In this document: positions 1 to 5,028 of the stretch, in pieces
Numbering within the stretch: position 1 is the first letter of the stretch
Layout of the letters: every line of letters begins with the position of its first letter
Source: JAAOZP01 sp964616835
Lineage (GTDB): Archaea > Thermoproteota > EX4484-205 > JAAOZP01
Length of the DNA: 5,028 bases
Direction of reading: 5' to 3'
Assembly: GCA_964616835.1 (NCBI GenBank)
Contig: CAZTSG010000070.1
Span: forward strand, 1 to 5,028
Notes under the pieces: model-generated
Database searches by the model: none
Seen by the model: the letters and a program-made list of their open reading frames with translations, nothing else
What the model was told of the DNA's origin: nothing
Program-made: the position numbers and the translations under genes

Positions 1-1602
1 CTTTTCAACTCCCGTCAGAAGCTGGCTTTAATCACTTTTGTGGAGAAAGTAAGGCTTGCACATAGGAAAATGATTGAAGAAGGATACGATGAGGAATATG
101 CCAAGGCGGTGGTGAGTTATTTGGGGCTAGGAGTTAGTAGGCTATCAGATAAAAATTCGTCCTTTTGTAGATTAATTCCCCAGACAGAGGCTATAGGTTT
201 CACTTTTGGAAGACAAGTCTTATCGATGCTATGGGATTATATAGAAATGAATCCCTTTGAACATCCAAGTGGATGGTTAGCTATTATAGATGAAGCCCTA
301 GAAAATATTTCTCACCTCTCCCAAATTACTTTAATTCCTAATTCCCAATCCATAATTCCTATCGTAACTCAATCTTCTGCCACCTCTTTACCTTATCCTG
401 ATAACTTCTTTGATGCTGTCATTACTGATCCGCCTTATTATGACAATGTGCCCTATTCTTATCTTTCTGATTTCTTCTATGTTTGGCTGAAAAGAGCGAT
501 TGGCGACTTACATCCGGATCTCTTCGCAACACCCCTCACGCCAAAATCCGAGGAAATCGTTGCTTACTCTCATGGGAAAGGTGGTCGCGAGGAGGGAAAA
601 AGATTCTATGAAGAGATGATTACTCGGTCCTTTAAGGAAATCTATAGGGTCCTGAAACCTGATGGCATAGCTATAATAGTCTTCGCTTACAAATCTACCG
701 ATGCATGGGAAACAATCATCAATAGTCTACTCAAATCAGGTTTAGTTCTCACGGCATCTTGGCCCATTCATACCGAAATGAAGGAAAGGCTAAGAGCCCA
801 AGAAAGCGCAGCACTGGCATCCTCAATTTATATGGTATGTAGGAAGCGCACAAAGGAAGAGACAGCATATTTCAGTCAGATAAAAGAAGATATCGAAAAG
901 AGTGTTAAGGAGAAACTCTCTCAGTTTTGGAGCCAGGGAATCACTGGTGCAGATTTCTTTGTCAGCGCAATAGGTCCTGCCGTGGAGGTATTTGGTAAAT
1001 ACTCTAAGGTAGAAAGACTTTCTGGTGAAGAAGTTTCAGTTCAAGAGTTATTGGAGTATGTGAGAAAAATCGTTAGCGAGTTCGCTTTAGAGAGGGTGTT
1101 AAAGAGAGTTGACCTCGGTGGAGTTGATGCTGATACGAGATTCTACTTATTGTGGAGATGGACCTTTGGTAATGCTAAAGTTCATTTCGATGATGCGATA
1201 AAACTTTCACGATCGATGGGTGTTGAGCTCACGCGTTTATGGGATAGTGGAGGGTTCGTTAAGAAGGAGAAGGAATTTATTAGGGTTCTAGGCCCGAAGG
1301 AGAGAGCAAAGGATCCAGCCTTCTTAAGGAAGACAAAGTTTACTTCGATGATCGATGTTCTCCACTATGTTCTAATCTTATGGGAGCGGGGAGAAAGAGA
1401 GAAAATTAAAGAAGTCCTGGATGAAACTGGGTATGCAGGGAATGAAATATTTTGGCAGACAGCTCAAGCTATCTCGGAGATCCTTCCAGAAGGAGATAAA
1501 GAAAAGCAATTGCTTCAAGGTTTTCTTTATGGAAAAGAAAACTATATCAAGGGGGCATATAGAGGGGAGCAGAGTTTACTTAAATTTATTAAGGGTGATT
1601 AG
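1..1602 (+). CDS. DUF1156-family adenine-type DNA methyltransferase, C-terminal part (5'-truncated by window edge)
   Basis: This is the C-terminal 533 codons of a predicted SAM-dependent DNA N-methyltransferase of the DUF1156 family. The frame is open to the first base: LFNSRQKLAL at codons 1-10 matches the conserved 'LFxxRQ' segment these proteins carry mid-chain, so the GTG at 40 is internal, not the start. The catalytic motif IV of amino-methylases is DPPYYD at codons 143-148. A Rossmann strand follows a 'RVLKPDG' turn near codons 215-222, and the conserved RLRAQESAAL block is at 263-272. The C-terminal half is mostly helical and contains TRFYLLWRW, another family hallmark. Family members are usually roughly 900-1000 residues, so the N-terminal part, including the SAM-binding motif I, should lie to the left. 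The stop codon TAG directly touches the next ATG, implying an operon and translational coupling with the DUF499 ATPase. Inferred role: host-DNA modification in a defence system. Target site and partner nuclease are unknown. Confidence 0.9.
   Translation, partial: LFNSRQKLALITFVEKVRLAHRKMIEEGYDEEYAKAVVSYLGLGVSRLSDKNSSFCRLIPQTEAIGFTFGRQVLSMLWDYIEMNPFEHPSGWLAIIDEALENISHLSQITLIPNSQSIIPIVTQSSATSLPYPDNFFDAVITDPPYYDNVPYSYLSDFFYVWLKRAIGDLHPDLFATPLTPKSEEIVAYSHGKGGREEGKRFYEEMITRSFKEIYRVLKPDGIAIIVFAYKSTDAWETIINSLLKSGLVLTASWPIHTEMKERLRAQESAALASSIYMVCRKRTKEETAYFSQIKEDIEKSVKEKLSQFWSQGITGADFFVSAIGPAVEVFGKYSKVERLSGEEVSVQELLEYVRKIVSEFALERVLKRVDLGGVDADTRFYLLWRWTFGNAKVHFDDAIKLSRSMGVELTRLWDSGGFVKKEKEFIRVLGPKERAKDPAFLRKTKFTSMIDVLHYVLILWERGEREKIKEVLDETGYAGNEIFWQTAQAISEILPEGDKEKQLLQGFLYGKENYIKGAYRGEQSLLKFIKGD
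1593..1599 (+). promoter_or_regulatory. Ribosome binding site for the DUF499 gene, inside the end of the methylase gene
   Basis: GGGTGAT contains GGTGAT, which is complementary to the AUCACC of the archaeal 16S rRNA 3' end. It ends 3 nt before the ATG at 1603. Spacing is short for this ATG, and ATG codons also occur at 1612 and 1618, so initiation at Met4 or Met6 is possible. I keep 1603 because it exactly abuts the upstream stop, as expected for coupled translation. Confidence 0.6.
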
Positions 1603-4299
1603 ATGAGTATTATGAGTATGAAACCTTGGGTACAAGTCGTTGTCCCTCATAAGGATATCAGAGAGGGCAGGTTAGATGAAGCTGTTTTTGCAGCTAGTCT
1701 TGGGGATGTCGTTCAGGATAAAGGACCAATAGACTACAGAGATCCGGAAACTTTCTTCAGGAAAACCTACTTTACTGCTGGATTAAAGAACCTTATCGGA
1801 ACCGTGTTATCAGGACTTTCTGATAAAGGAAGGGGAGGTATAGTCATTCAACTTCAAACACCCTTTGGAGGTGGAAAGACTCATGCCTTGCTTTCTTTGT
1901 ACCACATATTCAAAAATAGTGATAAGATTATACATCTGGATATGATCAAAAGGATTTTGGAAGAGAATAAAATTGACAGAATTCCGGAGACTAAAGTTGT
2001 CGTTTTTGTAGGCGAATATGCAGATCCATTAAAGGGAAAAACCTTATGGGGGGAAATAGCTCACCAACTTGAAAGTTATGAACTTATCAAGGAATATGAT
2101 GAAAAGAGGGTTTCTCCGAGCAAGGACATTATAGTGGAGATTCTTTCGAAAAATAAGCCAGTTCTTATTCTGATGGATGAACTTTTGCAGTACGTTGTGA
2201 GAGCGATGGGAGTAAAGGTTGGAGAAGGCACATTAAAAGGTCAAGTCGTTGCCTTCCTTAAAGCACTTACAGAAGCCGTTACAATCACGGATAATTGTGC
2301 TTTAATAGCCACACTTCCATCAAGTGTCACGGAAGGTTTTGAGGAGCCGGAAAAAGCGGAGAGAATCCTTTCGGAGCTCCAGAAAATATTCGGAAGAGTG
2401 GAAAAAATCTACACTCCTGTGGAGGGCGAGGAAATCTATGAGATTATAAGGAAACGGCTTTTTGAGGATCTAGGAGATATAAGAGCTCATAGAATTGTCG
2501 CAGAAGAGTATTTCAACCTTTATCAAAAGCTCGGCGAAGATATACCTCCCGAATGTAGGGAGATCGATTATAGAGAAAGAATCTTAAGGGCATACCCATT
2601 CCATCCAGAAACGATAGACATTCTATTTGAAAGATGGGGAACAATACCCACTTTCCAAAGAACTAGGGGTGTCTTAAGGCTCTTAGCAGAGGTCGTTGCA
2701 GATCTCTATAAAAGGGAGTTCCCTGCGCCGCTAATACAGCCTGCTCACATAAACCTTGCAAATCCGACCATAAGAAGGGAGTTTGTGAAGCATATAGGCA
2801 ATGAGTTCGAAGGAGTTATAGCATCAGACATCGATGGACCAAACGCTAAGGCTCCTAGAATAGATAGGGAAATGGGAACAGAGTATGCGAGGTTTAAGGT
2901 AGCGACAGGTCTTGCTACTTCAATATTCTTATACTCGTTCAGTGGTGGAGAAAGGAAAGGAGTGACCATCCAAAGGCTTAGATTAGCAGTTTTACGTGAA
3001 GGAATACCTCCCGCTATCATAGGGGATGCTATTAGAAGGCTAGAAGATGAACTTTGGTTCCTCCATTTTGAGAAAAACCTCTATTATTTCAGCAACGTAG
3101 CCGGTCTTAACCGGGTCATCATAGACAAGGAGGAGGCTGTAAAAGAAGATGATATAATCGAAGAGGCAAGAAAGAGAATTGAAAGAATTGCTGGTAAGGA
3201 TTTTGATGTCTTCATATGGCCGAATTCAAATAGTGATATACCAGACAATAGGAAACTAAAGCTCGTTGTTCTGTCGCACCACTTTATGGCTAAAGATCCT
3301 TCAACACAGAAGTTCATTACAGACGTAATCAATAACTACTCAGCTGGCTTCAGAACCTATAAAAATACGCTAATATTCCTGATAATTGACCCAAATGAAT
3401 ACGATGGATTCAAGAGGATCATACGCAGCTACCTCGCACTCAGTGCAATAAGGGCAGATAAGGAAACTATGAAAAGACTTACAGAAGATGATAGAAAACG
3501 CGTGGAACAAAAGTTAAAGGACATAGATTCCTCCATTCCAATTAAGATCCTTTCCCTATATCGCTACGTAGCCAAAGCTTCGGAAGATGGATTTAAAATA
3601 TTTGATTTGGGCATCCCTACTGTTGGAGAAAGACTTAGCCTCACAGCAAGGATAAAAGAATATCTAAAGGACCGAGAAATACTGCTAGAGAAGATATCTC
3701 CAAAGGTGTTATTTGATAAAACCTTTTCTAAGGAAGATGAACGTAAAACGATTGCTGAAGTATGGGAAGCCTTCCTGAAGTTTCCCGAACTGCCTATGCT
3801 TGAAAGTATACAGGTTCTTAAAAATGCCGTTGCTCAGGGGATCCAAAGCGGAATATTTGGGCTGTTGATTGATAATAAAGTTCATTATATGGAAACCATT
3901 TCTCCCAACATCATTACAGAGGAAGCCCTCATTATAAGAAAAGAAATTGCACAAAAAATGAAAGAAGAAATAGAAGAAGTACCAATCAGTGTAGAAGCTC
4001 CAACAGTAACTCCTGAAGTGATCCCGACACAGGTAACTCCTGAGAGGATTGTAAGGAAACCAACCCCTGAGAGGATTGTAAGAAAAATAGTGTTAAGAGC
4101 TGAGATTCCGTGGGACAGAGTATCGGACATTGTTCGCGGTGTCTTTGTGCCACTAAATCAGGAAGGCGCTCAAGTATCACTTGAAGTTAAGATTGAGGCA
4201 GAATCTCAAAAAGGAATTAGCAGAGATACTCTAGACCTTAAAATAAAAGAAACCCTGAATCAGATTGGAGCTAAGGTTCTTGAGATGAAAGAGGAATGA
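1603..4299 (+). CDS. DUF499-family P-loop ATPase of a predicted DNA-modification defence system
   Basis: This is a complete 898-residue cytoplasmic AAA-like ATPase of the DUF499 family. The Walker A motif is TPFGGGKT at residues 86-93, with T in place of the usual first glycine. Walker B is a hydrophobic run ending in MDE at 191-193. A polar ATLPSS strand at 236-241 is a sensor-1 candidate, and QRTRGVLRLL at 352-361 supplies arginines typical of a lid or arginine-finger region. Residues from about 790 form a charged helix followed by a Pro/Thr/Val-rich linker with a tandem TPERIVRK repeat (812-828). A compact C-terminal domain of about 70 residues follows (PWDRVSDIVRGVFVPL onward), also typical of archaeal members. 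There is no signal peptide or membrane segment. It abuts the upstream DUF1156 methylase with zero gap. DUF499/DUF1156 pairs are known as defence-island partners, but how the ATPase contributes is inferred. Candidate roles are DNA translocation, complex remodelling or invader sensing. No nuclease motif was recognised in it. Confidence 0.92.
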   Translation: MSIMSMKPWVQVVVPHKDIREGRLDEAVFAASLGDVVQDKGPIDYRDPETFFRKTYFTAGLKNLIGTVLSGLSDKGRGGIVIQLQTPFGGGKTHALLSLYHIFKNSDKIIHLDMIKRILEENKIDRIPETKVVVFVGEYADPLKGKTLWGEIAHQLESYELIKEYDEKRVSPSKDIIVEILSKNKPVLILMDELLQYVVRAMGVKVGEGTLKGQVVAFLKALTEAVTITDNCALIATLPSSVTEGFEEPEKAERILSELQKIFGRVEKIYTPVEGEEIYEIIRKRLFEDLGDIRAHRIVAEEYFNLYQKLGEDIPPECREIDYRERILRAYPFHPETIDILFERWGTIPTFQRTRGVLRLLAEVVADLYKREFPAPLIQPAHINLANPTIRREFVKHIGNEFEGVIASDIDGPNAKAPRIDREMGTEYARFKVATGLATSIFLYSFSGGERKGVTIQRLRLAVLREGIPPAIIGDAIRRLEDELWFLHFEKNLYYFSNVAGLNRVIIDKEEAVKEDDIIEEARKRIERIAGKDFDVFIWPNSNSDIPDNRKLKLVVLSHHFMAKDPSTQKFITDVINNYSAGFRTYKNTLIFLIIDPNEYDGFKRIIRSYLALSAIRADKETMKRLTEDDRKRVEQKLKDIDSSIPIKILSLYRYVAKASEDGFKIFDLGIPTVGERLSLTARIKEYLKDREILLEKISPKVLFDKTFSKEDERKTIAEVWEAFLKFPELPMLESIQVLKNAVAQGIQSGIFGLLIDNKVHYMETISPNIITEEALIIRKEIAQKMKEEIEEVPISVEAPTVTPEVIPTQVTPERIVRKPTPERIVRKIVLRAEIPWDRVSDIVRGVFVPLNQEGAQVSLEVKIEAESQKGISRDTLDLKIKETLNQIGAKVLEMKEE
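4036..4089 (+). repeat. 27-nt tandem duplication inside the DUF499 gene (TPERIVRK repeat)
   Basis: Two adjacent in-frame 27-nt units (4036-4062 and 4063-4089) encode TPERIVRKP and TPERIVRKI. The 17-nt core CCTGAGAGGATTGTAAG is identical in both copies, with a few differences around it. It sits in the Pro/Val/Thr-rich linker between the ATPase body and the C-terminal domain. The near identity at DNA level points to a recent slippage or duplication event that lengthened the linker without breaking the frame. Confidence 0.9.
4291..4294 (+). promoter_or_regulatory. Shine-Dalgarno GAGG for a third operon start codon
   Basis: GAGG lies 8 nt before the ATG at 4303, within the last codons of the DUF499 gene. 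The spacing suits ribosome binding. It supports the idea that a third gene originally began here, even though its frame is now very short. Confidence 0.45.
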
Positions 4300-4302
4300 G
4301 GG

Positions 4303-4380
4303 ATGACAAACATCGGCGAGTTGAGGTTAGCTGTTCTCGCCAAGAAATTAAATCTCACAGCGTTAACTAAGGCAAAATAA
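4303..4380 (+). pseudogene. 25-codon reading frame, possible 5' remnant of a third operon gene
   Basis: The ATG lies 3 nt after the DUF499 stop with a GAGG 8 nt upstream, the layout of a genuine operon gene. The encoded peptide (MTNIGELRLAVLAKKLN...) looks like the amphipathic first helix of a larger protein, but the frame ends at TAA after 25 codons. The same frame then stays open for 28 more codons (4381-4464, to TGA at 4465). The +1 frame is open over 4371-4445 and carries an aromatic and charged run (CFFEKYYSIHPLHKQ), so a nonsense mutation, frameshift or deletion are all possible. I recognise no family. By analogy with other DUF499/DUF1156 loci the lost gene could have been a helicase, nuclease or DUF3780 protein, but nothing in the residues shows this. 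It could also be a genuine microprotein or chance. Confidence 0.35.
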
Positions 4381-4569
4381 CGTGCTTCTTTGAGAAATAT
4401 TACTCAATTCATCCCCTTCACAAACAGAAACCCCAGAGAACTTTATAGTCACATGATCTTTATCTGAATTTAACGTATAACATCCCTAAGGTTTTCTGTA
4501 ATCGATCACAATTTTTGAAGCGAAAAGAGGAAGAGCTTTTTCCTACCTCTTAAAAACTTCTCTGATTCC
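4381..4569. other. Intergenic stretch with no supported gene
   Basis: No convincing gene or RNA is seen here. It holds short open segments on both strands without starts, an AT-rich block TTTAACGTATAA at 4469-4480 that could be a weak TATA element, and a weak pyrimidine/purine hairpin (AGAGG at 4526-4530 with CCTCT at 4546-4550). The two-gene operon presumably terminates in this stretch, but no clear hairpin plus T-tract marks the site. The only T run of note is five T at 4512-4516. Confidence 0.5.
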
Positions 4570-4692
4570 ATGAAATACTGTGAATATCTCGATTGCAATA
4601 AAGAAGCAACGCACAGCTTGATTTTTGGTGATGTTAAGACCTACTACTGCTTTAAGCATCTGAAGAGTGTGAAAGTCGTCCTGACGGTTTAA
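4570..4692 (+). CDS. Small zinc-ribbon-like protein (40 aa), CxxxxC...CxxH
   Basis: A 40-codon frame from ATG at 4570 to TAA at 4692. The peptide has Cys4-x4-Cys9-x17-Cys27-x2-His30, with an additional His15. That is the ligand spacing of a minimal treble-clef or zinc-ribbon knuckle pair, and the context between ligands (CEYLDCNKEATHSLIFG, then TYYCFKHLK) reads like the small archaeal Cys-x4-Cys zinc domains rather than random sequence. Ligand pairs placed at both ends of such a short frame argue against chance. No Shine-Dalgarno is seen upstream, so translation would have to be leaderless or poorly initiated. The frame is open back to 4519 without another start. No partner or function can be assigned. 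It could be a stand-alone nucleic-acid-binding or scaffold microprotein, or the surviving zinc domain of a larger, decayed gene. Confidence 0.5.
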   Translation: MKYCEYLDCNKEATHSLIFGDVKTYYCFKHLKSVKVVLTV

Positions 4693-4863
4693 TGATAGCC
4701 CACGATTCGAACTCCTGCCAAGCATACCTCAAGATATTTCTCTGGTAAAAAAGCGTAAATCCTCCCGCACTCCGCCCTCGAGATAGCTTATCCAGATCTG
4801 ATCAGTTTTGAGAGGGACTCTGGGCCTTTAGCATTGAGCTATATATCGGGAAAGTTGTATAGT

Positions 4864-4873
4864 AAAATATTTT
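4864..4873 (+). promoter_or_regulatory. Possible archaeal TATA element upstream of the hairpin
   Basis: AAAATATTTT is the most AT-rich block in the area and is centred at about 4868-4869. With the usual 26-27 nt TATA-to-start distance, transcription would begin near 4895, just before the upper stem of the hairpin and at the ATG at 4896 of a 14-codon frame. Because the start would lie inside the hairpin's lower left arm, this promoter would express only the upper stem. The site is palindromic, so direction is not fixed by the motif itself. Confidence 0.25.
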
Positions 4874-4881
4874 AAAGTTTT

Positions 4882-4940
4882 TCAGTCCTAAGCACATGGA
4901 TTCCCAGCTGATGGATCGGGGCTGGGCATCCGCTCACTGA
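4882..4940 (+). other. Interrupted hairpin, possible structured RNA of unknown class
   Basis: Three nested complementary blocks line up in order. TCAGT (4882-4886) pairs with ACTGA (4936-4940), AGC (4891-4893) with GCT (4932-4934), and GGATTCCCAGC (4898-4908) with GCTGGGCATCC (4921-4931) through 10 of 11 pairs. The apical loop is 12 nt (4909-4919/4920). The unpaired nucleotides are CCTA and ACAT on the left and one C on the right, giving internal loops like those of a folded RNA rather than a simple terminator. No T-tract follows. It does not fit a C/D or H/ACA guide RNA cleanly. Alternatives are an operator-like inverted repeat or a structured leader upstream of the tRNA. Strand is assigned by analogy with the flanking tRNA and is not proven. 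Confidence 0.35.
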
Positions 4941-4947
4941 GGGATCG
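4908..4947. repeat. Imperfect 11-nt direct repeat upstream of tRNA-Gln
   Basis: CTGATGGATCG (4908-4918) and CTGAGGGATCG (4937-4947) agree at 10 of 11 positions with a 29-nt period. The first copy spans the hairpin loop and the second straddles its right foot. The repeat may be a paired protein-binding site or a chance product of local GATC-rich sequence. Confidence 0.5.
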
Positions 4948-4955
4948 ATGATAAA

Positions 4956-4963
4956 GCTTAATA
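4956..4963 (+). promoter_or_regulatory. Probable TATA box of the tRNA-Gln gene
   Basis: GCTTAATA is centred about 27 nt before the first base of the mature tRNA at 4987, the expected distance for archaeal TBP/TFB-driven transcription starting at or a few bases before the tRNA 5' end. The box is an imperfect match to the archaeal consensus, so the position carries most of the weight. Confidence 0.5.
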
Positions 4964-4986
4964 GCTCCTAGCCCTTAATGAGGAGG

Positions 4987-5028
4987 AGCCCCGTGGTGTA
5001 GCGGCCAAGCACGCCGGGCTTTGGACCC
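4987..5028 (+). tRNA. tRNA-Gln (anticodon TTG), 3' part cut by window edge
   Basis: The first 42 bases of a glutamine tRNA are visible. The acceptor strand AGCCCCG is at 4987-4993, followed by T8 and G9. The D stem GTGT (4996-4999) pairs with GCAC (5009-5012) around an AG...GG...AA D loop. The anticodon stem CCGGG is at 5014-5018, and the loop CTTTGGA (5019-5025) places TTG at 5021-5023. CCC (5026-5028) begins the 3' side of the anticodon stem. No intron is seen in the visible part. The gene reads out of the window, so the variable loop, T arm and acceptor 3' strand are not visible. Confidence 0.93.

Larger units (their letters stand above)
4693..4986. other. Non-coding stretch between the small zinc protein and tRNA-Gln
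   Basis: About 290 bp without a supported protein gene. The left part (4692-4787) has a 32-codon minus-strand frame with no start codon that reads like protein, possibly a gene relic. The right part holds an AT-rich promoter-like block (4864-4873), a strong interrupted hairpin (4882-4940), an 11-nt direct repeat (4908-4918 and 4937-4947) and the probable tRNA promoter (4956-4963). Confidence 0.5.

Noticed and set aside
1421..1606. 61-codon plus-strand frame overlapping the methylase 3' end
   Set aside because: Out-of-frame shadow of the methylase gene with no ribosome site and biased Lys/Arg-rich composition.
2745..4180. Several minus-strand reading frames of 64-91 codons within the DUF499 gene
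   Set aside because: They are antisense shadows of a well-supported coding region, with no family motifs or start signals of their own.
4371..4488. 39-codon minus-strand open segment (reads ...TIKFSGVSVCEGDEL...)
   Set aside because: It has no ATG and only an internal GTG, no ribosome site, and ends inside the short third-gene frame. It may be a relic but cannot be supported.
4526..4550. Hairpin AGAGG/CCTCT as operon terminator
   Set aside because: Only five pairs, competing inner pairings and no T-tract after it, and it lies immediately before the zinc-protein frame.
4704..4715. tRNA T-arm-like GGAGTTCGAATC on the minus strand, possible tRNA relic or attachment site
   Set aside because: The flanking bases do not form the 5-bp T stem, no anticodon or D arm can be folded upstream on that strand, and the sequence does not match the visible part of the tRNA-Gln gene.
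4692..4748. 18-codon plus-strand frame starting in a TAATG overlap with the zinc-protein stop
   Set aside because: Too short and without recognisable features. The stop/start overlap alone is weak evidence in AT-rich intergenic DNA.
4907..4950. C/D-box guide RNA (TGATGG as box C, CTGA at 4937-4940 as D or D', ATGATAA as C')
   Set aside because: Box C deviates from RTGATGA, the gap to CTGA is about 21 nt instead of the roughly 12 nt of archaeal guides, and no final CTGA follows the putative C' box.
4882..4960. H/ACA guide RNA
   Set aside because: The upper stem length is plausible, but there is no ANA box at the right distance 3' of the stem and no recognisable k-turn in or near the apical loop.
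1..5028. Defence pair carried by an element integrated in the tRNA-Gln gene
   Set aside because: The tRNA reads to the right, so an element using its 3' end would lie beyond the right edge, not on the left where the methylase and ATPase are. No attachment repeat or integrase is visible.

Overview
The window reads as archaeal DNA, probably from a thermophile. Arginine is mostly AGA/AGG, ATA is common for isoleucine, the protein-start signal GGTGAT matches the archaeal anti-Shine-Dalgarno sequence, and the tRNA at the right edge has an archaeal-type tRNA-Gln sequence beginning with A and preceded by a TATA-like box at the expected distance. I cannot name the lineage from this sequence.

Left four fifths (1-4299): two long co-directional genes that abut with no gap. 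The first is the C-terminal 533 codons of a DUF1156-family adenine-type DNA methyltransferase, cut by the left edge. The second is a complete 898-residue DUF499-family P-loop ATPase. From what I recall of these families, DUF1156 methylases and DUF499 ATPases recur together in archaeal and bacterial defence islands, often with a helicase and/or nuclease and DUF3780, as a predicted modification-based anti-virus system whose mechanism is not well established. The likely division of labour is that the methylase marks host DNA and the ATPase remodels or senses DNA or protein complexes. No nuclease or helicase is visible here, though one could lie left of the window.

Right fifth (4300-5028): coding density collapses. 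A third start codon sits 3 nt after the ATPase stop with a well-placed GAGG, but its frame closes after 25 codons, which suggests a truncated third operon gene. Then comes about 190 bp with no supported gene, a 40-codon reading frame for a small CxxxxC...CxxH zinc-ribbon-like protein (4570-4692), and about 290 bp without a supported gene. That last stretch contains a striking interrupted hairpin (4882-4940) downstream of an AT-rich promoter-like block, and a short direct repeat. The window ends inside a plus-strand tRNA-Gln(TTG) gene (from 4987).

The most interesting points are the methylase/ATPase pair with an apparently broken third gene, and the unassigned structured element just upstream of the tRNA.
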